The translations under genes and the position numbers were made by a program. 64,000 nt of DNA from Bostrychus sinensis (Eukaryota; Chordata; Actinopteri; Gobiiformes; Eleotridae): positions 49,441,763 to 49,505,762 of the forward strand of contig CM036239.1 in the NCBI GenBank assembly GCA_020698575.1, in the 5' to 3' direction. Of the stretch, positions 33,631-44,139 are shown piece by piece. Numbering within the stretch: the stretch's first letter is position 1; every line of letters begins with the position of its first letter. Below the pieces are notes generated by a model. That model was not told the DNA's origin and did not search any database. It saw nothing but the letters and a program-made list of their open reading frames with translations.

Positions 33631-35726
33631 GATTAAACCAGGGCTAAACCAGGTCTAAACTAGGTTTAACCAGGGCTAAACCAGAACTAAACCAGGTCTA
33701 AACCGGGGCTAAACCAGGGCTAAACCAGGTTTAACCAGGGCTAAACCAGGACTAAACCAGGGCTAAACCAGGACTAAACCAGGGCTAAACCAGGGCTAAA
33801 CCAGGACTAAACCATGTCTAAACCACTGCTAAACCAGGGCTAAACCAGGGCTAAACCGGGGCTAAACTGGGGCTAAACCAGGGCTAAACCAGGACTAAAC
33901 CAGGGCTAAACCAGGACTAAACCAGGTCTAAACCACTGCTAAACCAGGGCTAAACCAGGGCTAAACTGGGGCTAAACCAGGATTAAACCAGGGCTAAACC
34001 AGGTCTAAACCAGGGCTAAACCAGGTCTAAACTAGGTTTAACCAGGGCTAAACCAGGTCTAAACCAGGGCTAAACCAGGTCTCAACTAGGTTTAACTAGG
34101 GCTAAACCAGGGCTAAACCAGGTCTCAACTAGGTTTAACCAGGGCTAAACCAGGGCTAAACTGGGGCTAAACCAGGGCTAAACCAGTTCTAAACCAGGGC
34201 TAAACCAGGATTAAACCAGGGCTAAACCAGGTCTAAACCAGGGCTAAACCAGGTCTAAACTAGGTTTAACCAGGGCTAAACCAGGTCTAAACCAGGTCTC
34301 AACTAGGTTTAACCAGGTCTAAACCAGTTCTAAACCAGGGCTAAACCAGGATTAAACCAGGGCTAAACCAGGTCTAAACCAGGTCTAAACTATGTTTAAC
34401 CAGGGCTAAACCAGGTCTAAACCAGGGCTAAACCAGGTCTCAACTAGGTTTAACCAGGGCTAAACCAGGGCTAAACCAGGTCTCAACTAGGTTTAACCAA
34501 GGCTAAACCAGGGCTAAACTGGGGCTAAACCAGGGCTAAACCAGTTCTAAACCAGGGCTAAACCAGGTCTAAACCAGGGCTAAACCAGGTTTCAACTAGG
34601 TTTAACCAGGGCTAAACCAGGGCTAAACCAGGTCTCAACTAGGTTTAACTAGGGCTAAACCAGGGCTAAACCAGGTCTCAACTAGGTTTAACCAGGGCTA
34701 AACCAGGGCTAAACTGGGGCTAAACCAGGGCTAAACCAGTTCTAAACCAGGGCTAAACCAGGATTAAACCAGGGCTAAACCAGGTCTAAACCAGGGCTAA
34801 ACCAGGTCTAAACTAGGTTTAACCAGGGCTAAACCAGGTCTAAACCAGGGCTAAACCAGGTCTCAACTAGCTTTAACCAGGGCTAAACCAGGGCTAAACC
34901 AGGTCTCAACTAGGTTTAACCAGGTCTAAACCAGTTCTAAACCAGGGCTAAACCAGGATTAAACCAGGGCTAAACCAGGTCTAAACCAGGTCTAAACTAT
35001 GTTTAACCAGGGCTAAACCAGGTCTAAACCAGGGCTAAACCAGGTCTCAACTAGGTTTAACCAGGGCTAAACCAGGGCTAAACCAGGTCTCAACTAGGTT
35101 TAACCAAGGCTAAACCAGGGCTAAACTGGGGCTAAACCAGGGCTAAACCAGTTCTAAACCAGGGCTAAACCAGGTCTAAACCAGGGCTAAACCAGGTTTC
35201 AACTAGGTTTAACCAAGGCTAAACCAGGGCTAAACTGGGGCTAAACCAGGGCTAAACCAGTTCTAAACCAGGGCTAAACCAGGTCTAAACCAGGGCTAAA
35301 CCAGGTTTCAACTAGGTTTAACCAGGGCTAAACCAGGGCTAAACTGGGGCTAAACCAGGGCTAAACCAGTTCTAAACCAGGGCTAAACCAGGTCTAAACC
35401 AGGGCTAAACCAGGTCTCAACTAGGTTTAACCAGGGCTAAACCAGGGCTAAACCAGGTCTCAACTAGGTTTAACCAAGGCTAAACCAGGGCTAAACTGGG
35501 GCTAAACCAGGGCTAAACCAGTTCTAAACCAGTTCTAAACCAGGTCTAAACCAGGGCTAAACCAGGTTTCAACTAGGTTTAACCAGGGCTAAACCAGGGC
35601 TAAACCAGGTTTCAACTAGGTTTAACCAGGGCTAAACCAGGGCTAAACCAGGTCTAAACTGGGGTTAAACCAGTTCTAAACCAGTGCTAAACCAGGACTA
35701 AACCAGGACTAAACCAGGACTAAACC
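33631..35726 (-). repeat. 11-bp minisatellite array, minus orientation
   Basis: Continues the 31216 array pattern. The first ~1270 bp belong to the duplicated unit. The remaining ~830 bp repeat the CTCAACTAGG/TTTCAACTAGG phrase several more times. Confidence 0.95.
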
Positions 35727-36660
35727 TCTCTATCTCATATAAAGTCAAATCTGCTGTAGACTCAGAACATGCATCATCTCTCTGTTCACTGAATGACTGA
35801 CTGTTCTCAGACCTCAGCTTCATGTTATTTTATTTTTTATTTACATTTTTCTTTCCAAGCAGCATTCGTCCGACCAGAGCAGGGGAAGAATAGTGAGTGT
35901 GGTGAATGCCAGAGCTCCGGAGCTAAACGTCTGCACACAGAGAAACCCTCCTTCTGTTAATTGTTCAGGTTGAATGTGCAGAGACAGGAGCAGCGTCTGA
36001 GGTAAAAAGCAGAATAAACTGGGTTCTTCCTGGCAGCGCGTCTCAGTAATTATGTCTATAATTATGCACACGTCTTCAGAAACATGAATGGATGGAGGTT
36101 GGAGCAGAGCAGAGCCGAGGGAAGTGTATTGTGAGGTGTTTTGGACGGAGGAAAGAGCATTAAAGAGGAATCACAGCTGTTTATGGAGACAAAACTGGTC
36201 TCAGCTTCAATAGGACAGGCAGAAGTATTGTCTCAAACTGGAATTAGATACCATTAAACCACCACAGACCTTCTTATAGGCGGTGTCTGTGCAGTACTAA
36301 GTAGGCTCCTTGCACTACCTGATGTTCTCCTTGTTTTTTTCAACAGCAGCATAAGAAAAGTAATCCCTGAAAAAAATTAGGCACAGCACAGCAGGGACAC
36401 TTTCACCTGTCACAGCCGACTCTTGTGGGTAATTCAGGATGGACATGTGTAGAAGAGATGACAGATCACTGCAGTAGCTCAGGTGTAAAGCATTTACCTA
36501 CAGAGAGGGGTGTGCCTCGGTGAGCAGGTCCCAAATAAAGTGGTTTGAAGATGAACATTTAATAAACATTACATTTAATACTTATTAACTTTTGTTATTC
36601 TTCCACCTCTGCTATTCTCAGCTGTAAAAATCCTTGATAACAGCACACTAAAGGATGTCA
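35727..36660. other. Single-copy-looking stretch
   Basis: No gene is recognised. The 35830-36170 part (GCATTCGTCCGACCAGAGCA, CAGTAATTATGTCTATAATTATGCAC) is non-repetitive in the window and could be conserved non-coding DNA. Confidence 0.35.
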
Positions 36661-36664
36661 TTAT

Positions 36665-36855
36665 GTTCCAGAGCAGCCATTCCCAAATGGAGCATCATGG
36701 CCCCCTTAAAAACTCACACATATCCCCAATAATAAGACTCAACTCTGGTTAAAATACTATGCCTTGTTTTCCTTTATAGATTTCTATAAACACATTATAA
36801 AAACAGGGCAGCTCCAAGGTCCTTAAAGCATTAAAAAAGTTTTAAATTTGATTGT
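36665..36855 (-). repeat. Dispersed repeat related to 56959-57110
   Basis: Shares CCATTCCCAAATGG / TGTTCCCAAAG, GGCCCCCTTAAAAA, AACCCCCAACAATAA-like and a TAGATTTCTAT/ACAGATTTTTAT phrase with 56959-57080. TTCCCAAA...GGCCCCC tips suggest a hAT-derived repeat. Confidence 0.4.
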
Positions 36856-37591
36856 GTCAAAATGAAAGCCTTCAAAGTATTAAATATTATGTGTAGGCAT
36901 TAAATTTTGTTCATCTAGGTCTTAAAATTGTCAAAACATTATGTTAATATAATCACAATAACTAATAAAACAATTAAAAATAAATAAATAAATAAAACTA
37001 CACATCAAAACCTATCCCATTGGGGAAAAAAGTGGCCACATTTGTGTAAACATATACTTGTGTTTGCTATCTCCTATCAGTCAGTGTCTAAAACCTTATA
37101 ACTGAAGAAAGTTACGTGGATGCAGTAAGTCCTTATGTGACTTCATTCATTCATTTGTTTTGTAGTCGACAAATTCCCCCCAGACTCTGCTGCCGCTGTG
37201 AGAGGGGACCCACACCTGACAACTACGGGACTGGGACGAGTGCAGCACAGGTGAGGTAACAAGGTAAAATACTACATGGCACTTGTCTATCTGCAACTAC
37301 TGAGCAGAAAAAGCCATTGTTTGACCTCAGGAGGGCAGCACTCCAACAGTTTTCACCACAAAAGGTGAATTTAGACTTTTTTTTTTTTTACTAAAGGGTC
37401 AAAGATAAGCAGTTTGCAAAACTTAGCAGCTAAAAAAAAAGTGGTTTAGGTGGTTTAGTTAGTCTTTAAAGTCAATCGACAAGCGTCAAAATGAAAGCCT
37501 TCAAAGTATTAAATATTATGTGTAGGCATTAAATTTTGTTCATCTAGGTCTTAAAATTGTCAAAACATTATGTTAATATAATCACAATAAC
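36856..37591. repeat. Duplicated segment flanked by 107-bp direct repeats (copy 1)
   Basis: Segment 36963-37484 is a near-identical copy of 40520-41025. It is bracketed by two apparently identical 107-bp direct repeats, 36856-36962 and 37485-37591 (starting GTCAAAATGAAAGCC). Inside is an 85-bp exon-like block (37166-37250) with TTTTGTAG before it and GTGAGG after it, identical in the other copy (40711-40795). No coding frame of recognisable identity runs through the block, so exon status is only a possibility. Confidence 0.65.
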
Positions 37592-38040
37592 AACATATAT
37601 TTATTAAAGTACATTTTATTAAAATGTATGATTAATTTTTCATATTTTTTTAATGCTGCACAGAAGTTCTTTGATCTGTATTAGACTTTTTAAAATAAAA
37701 CCCTTGAGTTTCAGAGAGTAGAACAGATAACTCCTCAGTGTAAAATTCAATGTTGAGAGCACTGGCATTAAATTTCACTCTGAGTGGCATTGGTTAAAGG
37801 TATTAGGGAGGATCTTTATAAATTCATTTTTTGCAATATTTATTAAAACTACCTTCATTGCCCTGTATAAGGCTTATAAAATGGTGTATTAGAAAATATA
37901 ATAATAATATTAATAAACTGTGGACTGTGTGGGACTTAAAAAACCTCATCCAATCGTTTTCGTCATGAGTACGTTAACCATTGTTCCACGGACTTGCCAA
38001 TCATTCGTTCATCCTCCTGGTTTCGGTGATAGTGCGCGTT
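37592..38040. other. AT-rich spacer
   Basis: Nothing recognised. Confidence 0.4.
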
Positions 38041-38048
38041 CTTGTGCC

Positions 38049-38060
38049 TGCGCATGCGTA
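38049..38060. promoter_or_regulatory. NRF1-like palindromic site
   Basis: TGCGCATGCGTA matches the NRF1 core GCGCATGCG. It lies 95 bp upstream of the ATG of the exon-like segment at 38155, in locally CpG-rich sequence. Such sites mark CpG promoters of housekeeping-type genes. A second site, CGCATGCGCA, is at 38661-38670. Confidence 0.4.
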
Positions 38061-38154
38061 TACACTATGTTTATGTAGTCCGGCATTAGCGCCGCGTTAG
38101 CAGCGTTAGCAGCGTTAACATCGTAGCGGGGACAGCCTGACTTTGAAGAGCACA

Positions 38155-38350
38155 ATGGCTGAGGAAAACCGTGAACCGGGCGGTCACAAAAGGAAAACTG
38201 TTTTTGAAGTGTACCAGAGGAGGGGAAAAACTGTAGAGGAGCAGAATAAAACCCATGTAGTTATTGGCGATTCCTTCAAAGGACGGCGTGCGCTGTAGGA
38301 ACAGAAAGGGCTTCAGACGATGCATTGGTCGCCAAGTTTCTGCTGGACAG
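38155..38350 (+). pseudogene. Broken exon-like coding segment (unidentified fish protein family)
   Basis: ATG at 38155 opens a 47-codon frame beginning MAEENREPGGHKRK and ending ...GDSFKGRRAL at a TAG (38296-38298). Beyond the stop the same frame gives EQKGLQT. After a one-base shift it gives DALVAKFLLDR up to CAG|GTACGT, a good splice donor at 38350/38351. The 'F..WR.L....G...DA.VA.FLLD.Y' pattern recalls an N-terminal module of uncharacterised teleost zinc-finger-like proteins (from memory, not verified). The in-frame stop plus frameshift argue for a pseudogene or relic first exon. Confidence 0.4.
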
Positions 38351-39300
38351 GTACGTTTATCTTATCGTTTGAAAAAAATGCCTTTTTTCTTTATCTGTTG
38401 AACCGTTTCAACTGTACAGCAGCGTCAGTTTGCTAATGCTACCAATAGCAGGAGGATATATTTTTGCTCACATTTAGGAACTGTGCATGACTGGGTCTGT
38501 GTGGGGAACTAGGTCAAAGGTCGTGCAAACAAACAATTCAGGTCTAGGTTTAGACGAATCTCCGCTGATGCCGGCTGTAAACAAACACGTGTGTTCCAAC
38601 GCTCGTGCACGTCGCTGTGGAGGAGTTCCTTGGAAAGGAACAGTGAAGGGCGGGGCCTGACGCATGCGCAGTATTCAAAAAAGGACAGACAGTCGCTGGT
38701 TTCTCAGCAGTCGAAAAAATCCTCCCTAATATCTTTAAGTCCTAAAAATGTCTTAAATTTCATAGGACAAAACCTGGAGCTACCCAGAAAAACTGCCTCA
38801 AAGACATATGTTTAAACTAATTGTAATTAATTACCTTCGTGGCCCACCAGTTGGCCCCGGACCCCAGTTTGGGAACCGTAAATCCCTCTCCTGCCACAGT
38901 CTGCCTCTCCTCTAGCTCCAGCTCTGAAGTTTTCTGTTGCTCCTGGACCCATAACTCTCTGAGCGCTGCTGGTTTTAATTGACATTTGAAGACATGATTT
39001 GCATAAAGCGTCCTCGGGGGAAGTCGTCTGCAGAGGGAAACGCGACGAGTCTGATCATTATCCTCCATCGTTAGCGCTGGAGACGACTCAGACAGGCAGA
39101 ACTTTAAGATGGAGGAAGCTGACGGATAAATCCCGGTTATGAAGCCGTTCGAGGCGCAGAGGAACAGACCATGGTTCTGATGGAGAGGATTTATTTCTCT
39201 TTAGTTTATACACAAGTTCATTTAGTTCTGTAGTAATGGAGGACTCGTGTGTGATGGATGTGAGCAGCTTTCTGACGCTGCGATGATGAGTTAGTTTAGC
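38351..39300. other. Non-coding stretch
   Basis: No gene is recognised. It includes the NRF1-like site at 38661, a CCCAGTTTGGGAACCG hAT-tip-like phrase at 38860-38876 and a possibly conserved segment 38930-39120 (TTAATTGACATTTGAAGACA). Confidence 0.4.
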
Positions 39301-39309
39301 CTGGACAGT

Positions 39310-40095
39310 GTGAGGACTTCACAACGCACAGAGATGGAGAAGGTCCTCAAAATCAGAACTTCCCCTCTAATAATAATAATAGAACAAAAGAATACAGAGC
39401 AGGACCATGCATATAAATGTTTAGGTGTCCATTTTGATCCTCACTTTCAGTGGAAGGTACATGTGGACTACTTCTGTTCCAAAATTAGTCAATGAATGCA
39501 TTTATTAAAGTGGAACTCAGTAACTCTGCTCGTTTCTTTGCTCTTTTTGCCTTTCTTTCCTCTATAAAGCTCCCCCTACACTTCGGAGTACAAAGTTTTT
39601 TCCTTCCACTTTATCGAGAAATAAAGCAGTTGCTAGCTTATTGTTTTGCTAACTGGGATGTGCCGCTTTCTCGCGAGACCCGAGACTTCTGTGACTCCAG
39701 GTTGATGGAGCTCACAGTTGCAAGTGACACTTTCAGCCCAGAGACACCAGGGAGAGATGCTGCACGCTTCATTTACCCCACAACAACTCATTTAACCATC
39801 ACACAGACTCCACAACAGTTTATATAAGATAAAAAAGTTACTGAGTTTTGCTTTAAGGCGGCTGAGGGTCTATGGTGTTGACATGGAACATAATGGTCCT
39901 CTTTTACAGGACATGCATTGAATCCATGATCAGATATGGAATTACCACGTGCTTTGGGAATCTGTCAGTCAAACATTGCTAATTTGATAAAGAGAGCTGG
40001 GAAAATCATTGGCACGTCCTCTACGCTGAAACGTGGCCAGAGAATAGCAAATGATGTTAGTCGCATTCTAAATGAACTGGTGTAATAATTTCTTA
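39310..40095 (+). pseudogene. LINE reverse-transcriptase C-terminal remnant, split by a MITE
   Basis: The first part (39380-39495) encodes YKCLGVHFDP, FQWKVHVDY and SKISQ, the 'YKYLGV.LD..L.....I....KKI.' motif near the end of LINE RT domains. The second part (39857-40090) encodes RLRVYGVDM, then in another frame FYRTCIESMIRYGI and FGNLSV, the following 'fy...iesvl.y....WfGn' block. Stops and shifts occur, so it is dead. The interruption at 39505-39856 is a TIR element. The codons on either side come back into one frame if that insert plus one TTAA copy is disregarded. Confidence 0.7.
39505..39856. mobile_element. MITE with TTAA target duplication
   Basis: TTAA lies at both edges (39505-39508 and 39853-39856). 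The left end AGTGGAACTCAGTAACTC is matched by the inverted right end AGCAAAACTCAGTAACTT. TTAA target duplications are characteristic of piggyBac and Kolobok superfamilies; the tips do not settle which. The open frame at 39492-39827 is not conserved as far as can be judged. Confidence 0.75.
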
Positions 40096-40519
40096 GATGA
40101 ACTGAAAACAAAGTGTTATCATTTTTTGTCTTGCACTTTAAGGCAACCTGGGGAATAGTGCAACATTTTCAATTTTATTAATATGTTCTTTTGTGCAATA
40201 GATTATATGATGAATGTGTGTAAATACTCTCAGATCATCAGCTGATTGGATGAATGAACTATTAAATGTACTTTTATGAATGTCTGCTATGTATAAATCT
40301 ATTGGTAATGTTTCTCTGTTGTCTGTTTTTTTTTGTTTTTTTTTTTTTTTTGTTATGTTTTACGCCCTTTGATGCTCTCATCTTACTCAACTAAAAGTTC
40401 TGTCACTTAAATTAGAACCCAGTATCTTTTGAGCTTAAACTTTTTCAGGCCTTTCCTCCGCCCCCAACGTGACTGTAACTTAATGGACGTCCTCCGCAGC
40501 AGGGCTACCAAGTCCCAGA
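40096..40519. other. LINE 3' flank, AT-rich
   Basis: Probably the 3' UTR of the LINE remnant (TTTGTCTTGCACTTTAAGGC, poly-T near 40328-40352). No further structure is seen. Confidence 0.4.
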
Positions 40520-41025
40520 GAAAAAATAAATAAATAAATAAAACTACATATTAAAACCTATCCCATTGGGAAAAAAGTGGCCACATTTGTGTAAACATAT
40601 ACTTGTGTTTGCTCTCTCCTATCAGTCAGTGTCTAAAACCTTATAACTGAAGAAAGTTACGTGGATGCAGTAAGTCCCTATGTGACTTCATTCATTCATT
40701 TGTTTTGTAGTCGACAAATTCCCCCCAGACTCTGCTGCCGCTGTGAGAGGGGACCCACACCTGACAACTACGGGACTGGGACGAGTGCAGCACAGGTGAG
40801 GTAACAAGGTGAAATACTACATGGCACTTGTCTATCTGCAACTACTGAGCAGAAAAAGCCATTGTTTGACCTCAGGAGGGCAGCACTCCAACAGTTTTCA
40901 CCACAAAATGTGAATTTAGACTTTTTTTTTTACTAAAGGGTCAAAGATAAGCAGTTTGCAAAACTTAGCAGCTAAAAAAAAGTGGTTTAGGTGGTTTGGT
41001 TAGTCTTTAAAGTCAATCGACAAGC
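40520..41025. repeat. Duplicated ~505-bp segment (copy 2)
   Basis: Near-identical to 36975-37484. Differences seen include ACATATTAAAAC for ACACATCAAAAC, TTGGGAAAAA for TTGGGGAAAAA, and a shorter poly-T. It lacks the 107-bp flanking direct repeats of copy 1, so it is the better candidate for the source locus. Its sequence continues into 41026+ without a match to copy 1. Confidence 0.8.
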
Positions 41026-42270
41026 TACAGAAGGCTTTATCTCTGGATTTTTGTCACGGCAGAGCACGCACATGGAAGAAAAACTTTCCCGAGTGAGGGT
41101 CACATAGAGAAATCTGTCCATGCCTATTGGATATGACCTCTTTAAACGAGCACTAAACCTCATTTTATTGTTCCTCCTGCTTCACCGTCATTGTGTTTTA
41201 GTGTTAAATGTGTTTTTCACCTCTCAACAGGTCACACGTGTTCTCAACGACACTTCATAAAACTGTGGCTTTACCAAACAACAGTCGAGAGGACTCCAAA
41301 CCCTGGACAAGCCTTTTAAATTCACGCCCCCAAAACACTCACCACTGCAATTACACACTTACACAGGTACTCCGAGGTACTCAGAGGTACTCAGAGGTAC
41401 TCAGGAGTGCTGTGGACCTGCCACTGTAACCGCAGAGGGTCGAGTGGAGCGCGTAAACAGCGCACAAACCTTTTTCGGCGTCATTAGATAGTGACAGAAG
41501 AGAGAAGGGGACAGGGGCTTTTTTGTCATATCATGGGTACCTCCTCCACTCATATTATTGTGTTAATAATAAAAAATGTCTGTATTTATTGGTACAAAGA
41601 CATTTTATAACTCAATTTCAAAATTAAATAAGGAATAATCTGCCTGTCTTACAAATAAAATACTACATAAAAATATAACAATAGACAGCCCTATTTCATT
41701 TGTTTTACAACATATGTCCATGTTTAAAATTAACTTAAACATAAATAATAATCTACAACACATAACAAATTAGTTACTACAAAGAAAAATGAATGCATTA
41801 CTAATACAAGTGGTACTACTTAGCCTACTGCTATAACTACTACTCTGCTACTTTTCGAGGTGAAAGTACTCAATGGTAGTAAAAGTAGCAAATAAAGGCA
41901 TGGATTTGAGTACATTATTTAAAAAATAATAGTAATAAAAATAATCTAGTTACTTTTCAGGTTAATTGTTCTAACTACGGAGAGTATTCCTTTGTTTTTG
42001 TTTTTCTAAACAGTAGTGCATTGTAGCCTGCCTTCAGTCATAAACGACGATAAACTCTCATTTGACTCGTCTAAATGGTTTTACAGTCATTTCTCACAGA
42101 TGTCTTTGTTTCCCTCACAGTGACGCACAACTGTGGTGTCTTTCTGTGGCACAAATGAAGCCTTGCACACAGCAAATAGACTCAAATCTCCCCAAAAAAA
42201 TTAGAAATGGAACTTATGAGCAAGCAGAAAGTGAATATGTCAAATAATATTACACTGCTTCAGATACAAT
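41026..42270. other. Non-coding stretch
   Basis: No gene is recognised. A short 10-bp repeat (GGTACTCAGA, about 4 copies) lies at 41366-41402. The rest is AT-rich. Confidence 0.45.
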
Positions 42271-42274
42271 ATTT

Positions 42275-42355
42275 ATTTAATGAGAGCGTCTGGCCCTCAC
42301 AATGTCTGCTGAGAAAAACTCTGGCCCTTGGACAAATGTAGTTGACAACCCCTGA
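42275..42355 (-). mobile_element. hAT tip (orphan)
   Basis: Read in reverse: CAGGGGTTGTCAACTACATT + TGTCCAAGGGCCAGAG, then GAGGGCCAGACGC. This has the same architecture as the hAT MITE at 22948. No partner end was found upstream. Confidence 0.45.
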
Positions 42356-42640
42356 TGCCCTAATTTTAAAAAGTTACACTGCTGCTGTCACAAAACATCA
42401 TAAAAAATCTATGGGTTAGGAATTTAAAATTATCTCGATGACTCTCCCTGTCACATTCTAGGCAAATGTACAGTTAAAAGAGAGCCAAAGGTAGTGCACT
42501 GCCCCACGCACGTCATCACTACTCCTCCTACCTATACTATACTCGTCCATCAATGTATGTTGTTCATGGTGTGTGGTTTCCATGGATGAAAGGTGTCTTC
42601 AGGGGATTCCCAGAGGCATCATGACAGCAGAGCATTCAAG
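42356..42640. other. Non-coding spacer
   Basis: Nothing recognised. Confidence 0.4.
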
Positions 42641-43750
42641 CATCCAGAGTGGAGACTGGGAGAGTCTTGAGGTTCCAGATGTTCCATGGTCCAGAGTGGA
42701 GACTGGGAGAGTCTTGAGATTCAAGATGTTCCATGGTCCAGAGTGGAGCATGGGAGAGAGTTGAGACTAGAGATGTTCCATGGTCCAGAGTGGGGACTGG
42801 AAGAGACTTGAGGTTCCAGATGTTCCATGGTCCAGAGTGGAGACTGGAAGAGACTTGAGGTTCCAGATGCTCCATGATGTTCCATGGTCCAGAGTGGAGA
42901 CTGGGAGAGACTTGAGGTTCCAGATGTTCCATGATGTTCCATGGTCCAGAGTGGGGACTGGAAGAGACTTGAGGTTCCAGATGTTCCATGATGTTCCATG
43001 GTCCAGAGTGGAGACTGGGAGAGACTTGAGGTTCCAGATGTTCCATGATGTTCCATGGTCCAGAGTGGAGACTGGGAGAGACTTGAGGTTCCAGATGTTC
43101 CATGATGTTCCATGGTCCAGAATGGAGACTGGGAGAGACTTGAGGTTCCAGATGTTCCATGTTGTTCCATGGTCCAGAGTGGAGACTGGGAGAGAGTTGA
43201 GACTGCAGATGTTCCATGGTCCAGAGTGGAGACTGGGAGAGACTTGAGGTTCCAGATGTTCCATGATGTTCCATGGTCCAGAGTGGAGACTGGAAGAGAC
43301 TTGAGGTTCCAGATGTTCCATGATGTTCCATGGTCCAGAGTGGAGACTGGGAGAGACTTGAGGTTCCAGATGTTCCATGATGTTCCATGGTCCAGAGTGG
43401 AGACTGGGAGAGACTTGAGGTTCCAGATGTTCCATGATGTTCCATGGTCCAGAGTGGAGACTGGGAGAGACTTGAGGTTCCAGATGTTCCATGTTGTTCC
43501 ATGGTCCAGAGTGGAGACTGGGAGAGAGTTGAGACTGCAGATGTTCCATGGTCCAGAGTGGAGACTGGGAGAGACTTGAGTTTCCAGATGTTCCATGATG
43601 TTCCATGGTCCAGAGTGGAGACTGGGAGAGTCTTGAGGTTCCAGATGCTCCATGATGTTCCATGGTCCAGAGTGGAGACTGGGAGAGACTTGAGGTTCCA
43701 GATGTTCCATGTTGTTCCATGGTCCAGAGCGGAGACTGGGAGAGAGTTAC
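42640..43750. repeat. 47/57-bp minisatellite array (~21 copies)
   Basis: The core unit of 47 bp runs CCATGGTCCAGAGTGGAGAC + TGGGAGAGACTTGAGGTTCC + AGATGTT. In most copies a 10-bp CCATGATGTT (or CCATGTTGTT) is added, giving 57 bp. A variant with GAGAGTTGAGACTGCAG appears every several units (about 43193 and 43526). The variant order of ~330 bp recurs, so there is a higher-order repeat. The minus strand is free of stops in three frames (288, 317 and 329 residues) for the same trivial reason as in the 28-bp array. Confidence 0.95.
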
Positions 43751-43844
43751 GAGAGGTTGCAGAAGTTGTCCAGAGTGTGTTTAAAACATGTTTAAGTTTT
43801 GGCAGAGTTTTTACAGTGGCATATTAGTTCTTACTTGGGTTCCT

Positions 43845-44137
43845 CTGTCCAGTCAGGGTTAGTTATGGGTGTTAGATAGTGTTAAATTTAGGATTAGGAT
43901 CGGGTTAGGAGGCAGTATGTGACCTAGTTGTTAAAGAGGTTCCTGTGTCTAGGGTTAGGTTTAGGCGAGGGAGTTAGATATGGTTAAGTTTAGGGTTAGC
44001 TGTTATAGAGATTCCTGTGTTTAGGGTTATGATTAGGGAGGGCTATTAGATGGTTAGGTTTAGAGTTAGTGTCAGGTGTCATTGTCTAGAGGCTGAATTT
44101 GGAACACATCCTCAGCAGTGGGTTAGGGTTAGGGTTA
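43845..44137 (+). repeat. Degenerate telomere-like (TTAGGG)n tract
   Basis: Many TTAGGG/GTTAGG/TTTAGGGTTA words, ending in GGGTTAGGGTTAGGGTTAAC at about 44120-44139. Between them a phrase containing GATTCCTGTGTTTAGGGTTA is repeated at intervals (about 43938 and 44009). It may be an interstitial telomeric relic or a TTAGG-rich minisatellite. Confidence 0.55.
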
Positions 44138-44139
44138 AC

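Larger units (their letters stand above)
30068..34897. repeat. Tandem duplication of 2415 bp (30068-32482 and 32483-34897)
   Basis: Every landmark in the first copy recurs 2415 bp later: the GTCATTTATT junction at 30281/32696, GTGCCACAGCAGTTAATATA at 30601/33016 and GCCATGATTAAACC at 31211/33626. I saw no mismatch in the ~900 bp of non-array sequence compared, nor in the array variants checked. The copies diverge at about 32483/34898. The duplicated unit contains the tail of one 11-bp array, a LINE end, a second LINE/SINE tail and about 1.27 kb of array. Confidence 0.85.

Noticed and set aside
27150..35726. CRISPR-like repeat-spacer array
   Set aside because: Units of 11 bp are contiguous with no unique spacers, and the organism is a eukaryote.
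39492..39827. 111-residue frame on the plus strand
   Set aside because: Lies within the TTAA-flanked MITE and ends inside it. No similarity to a transposase.
42636..43720. Minus-strand frames of 288, 317 and 329 residues (SLHSGPWN repeats)
   Set aside because: By-product of the stop-free 47/57-bp minisatellite; three frames are equally open.
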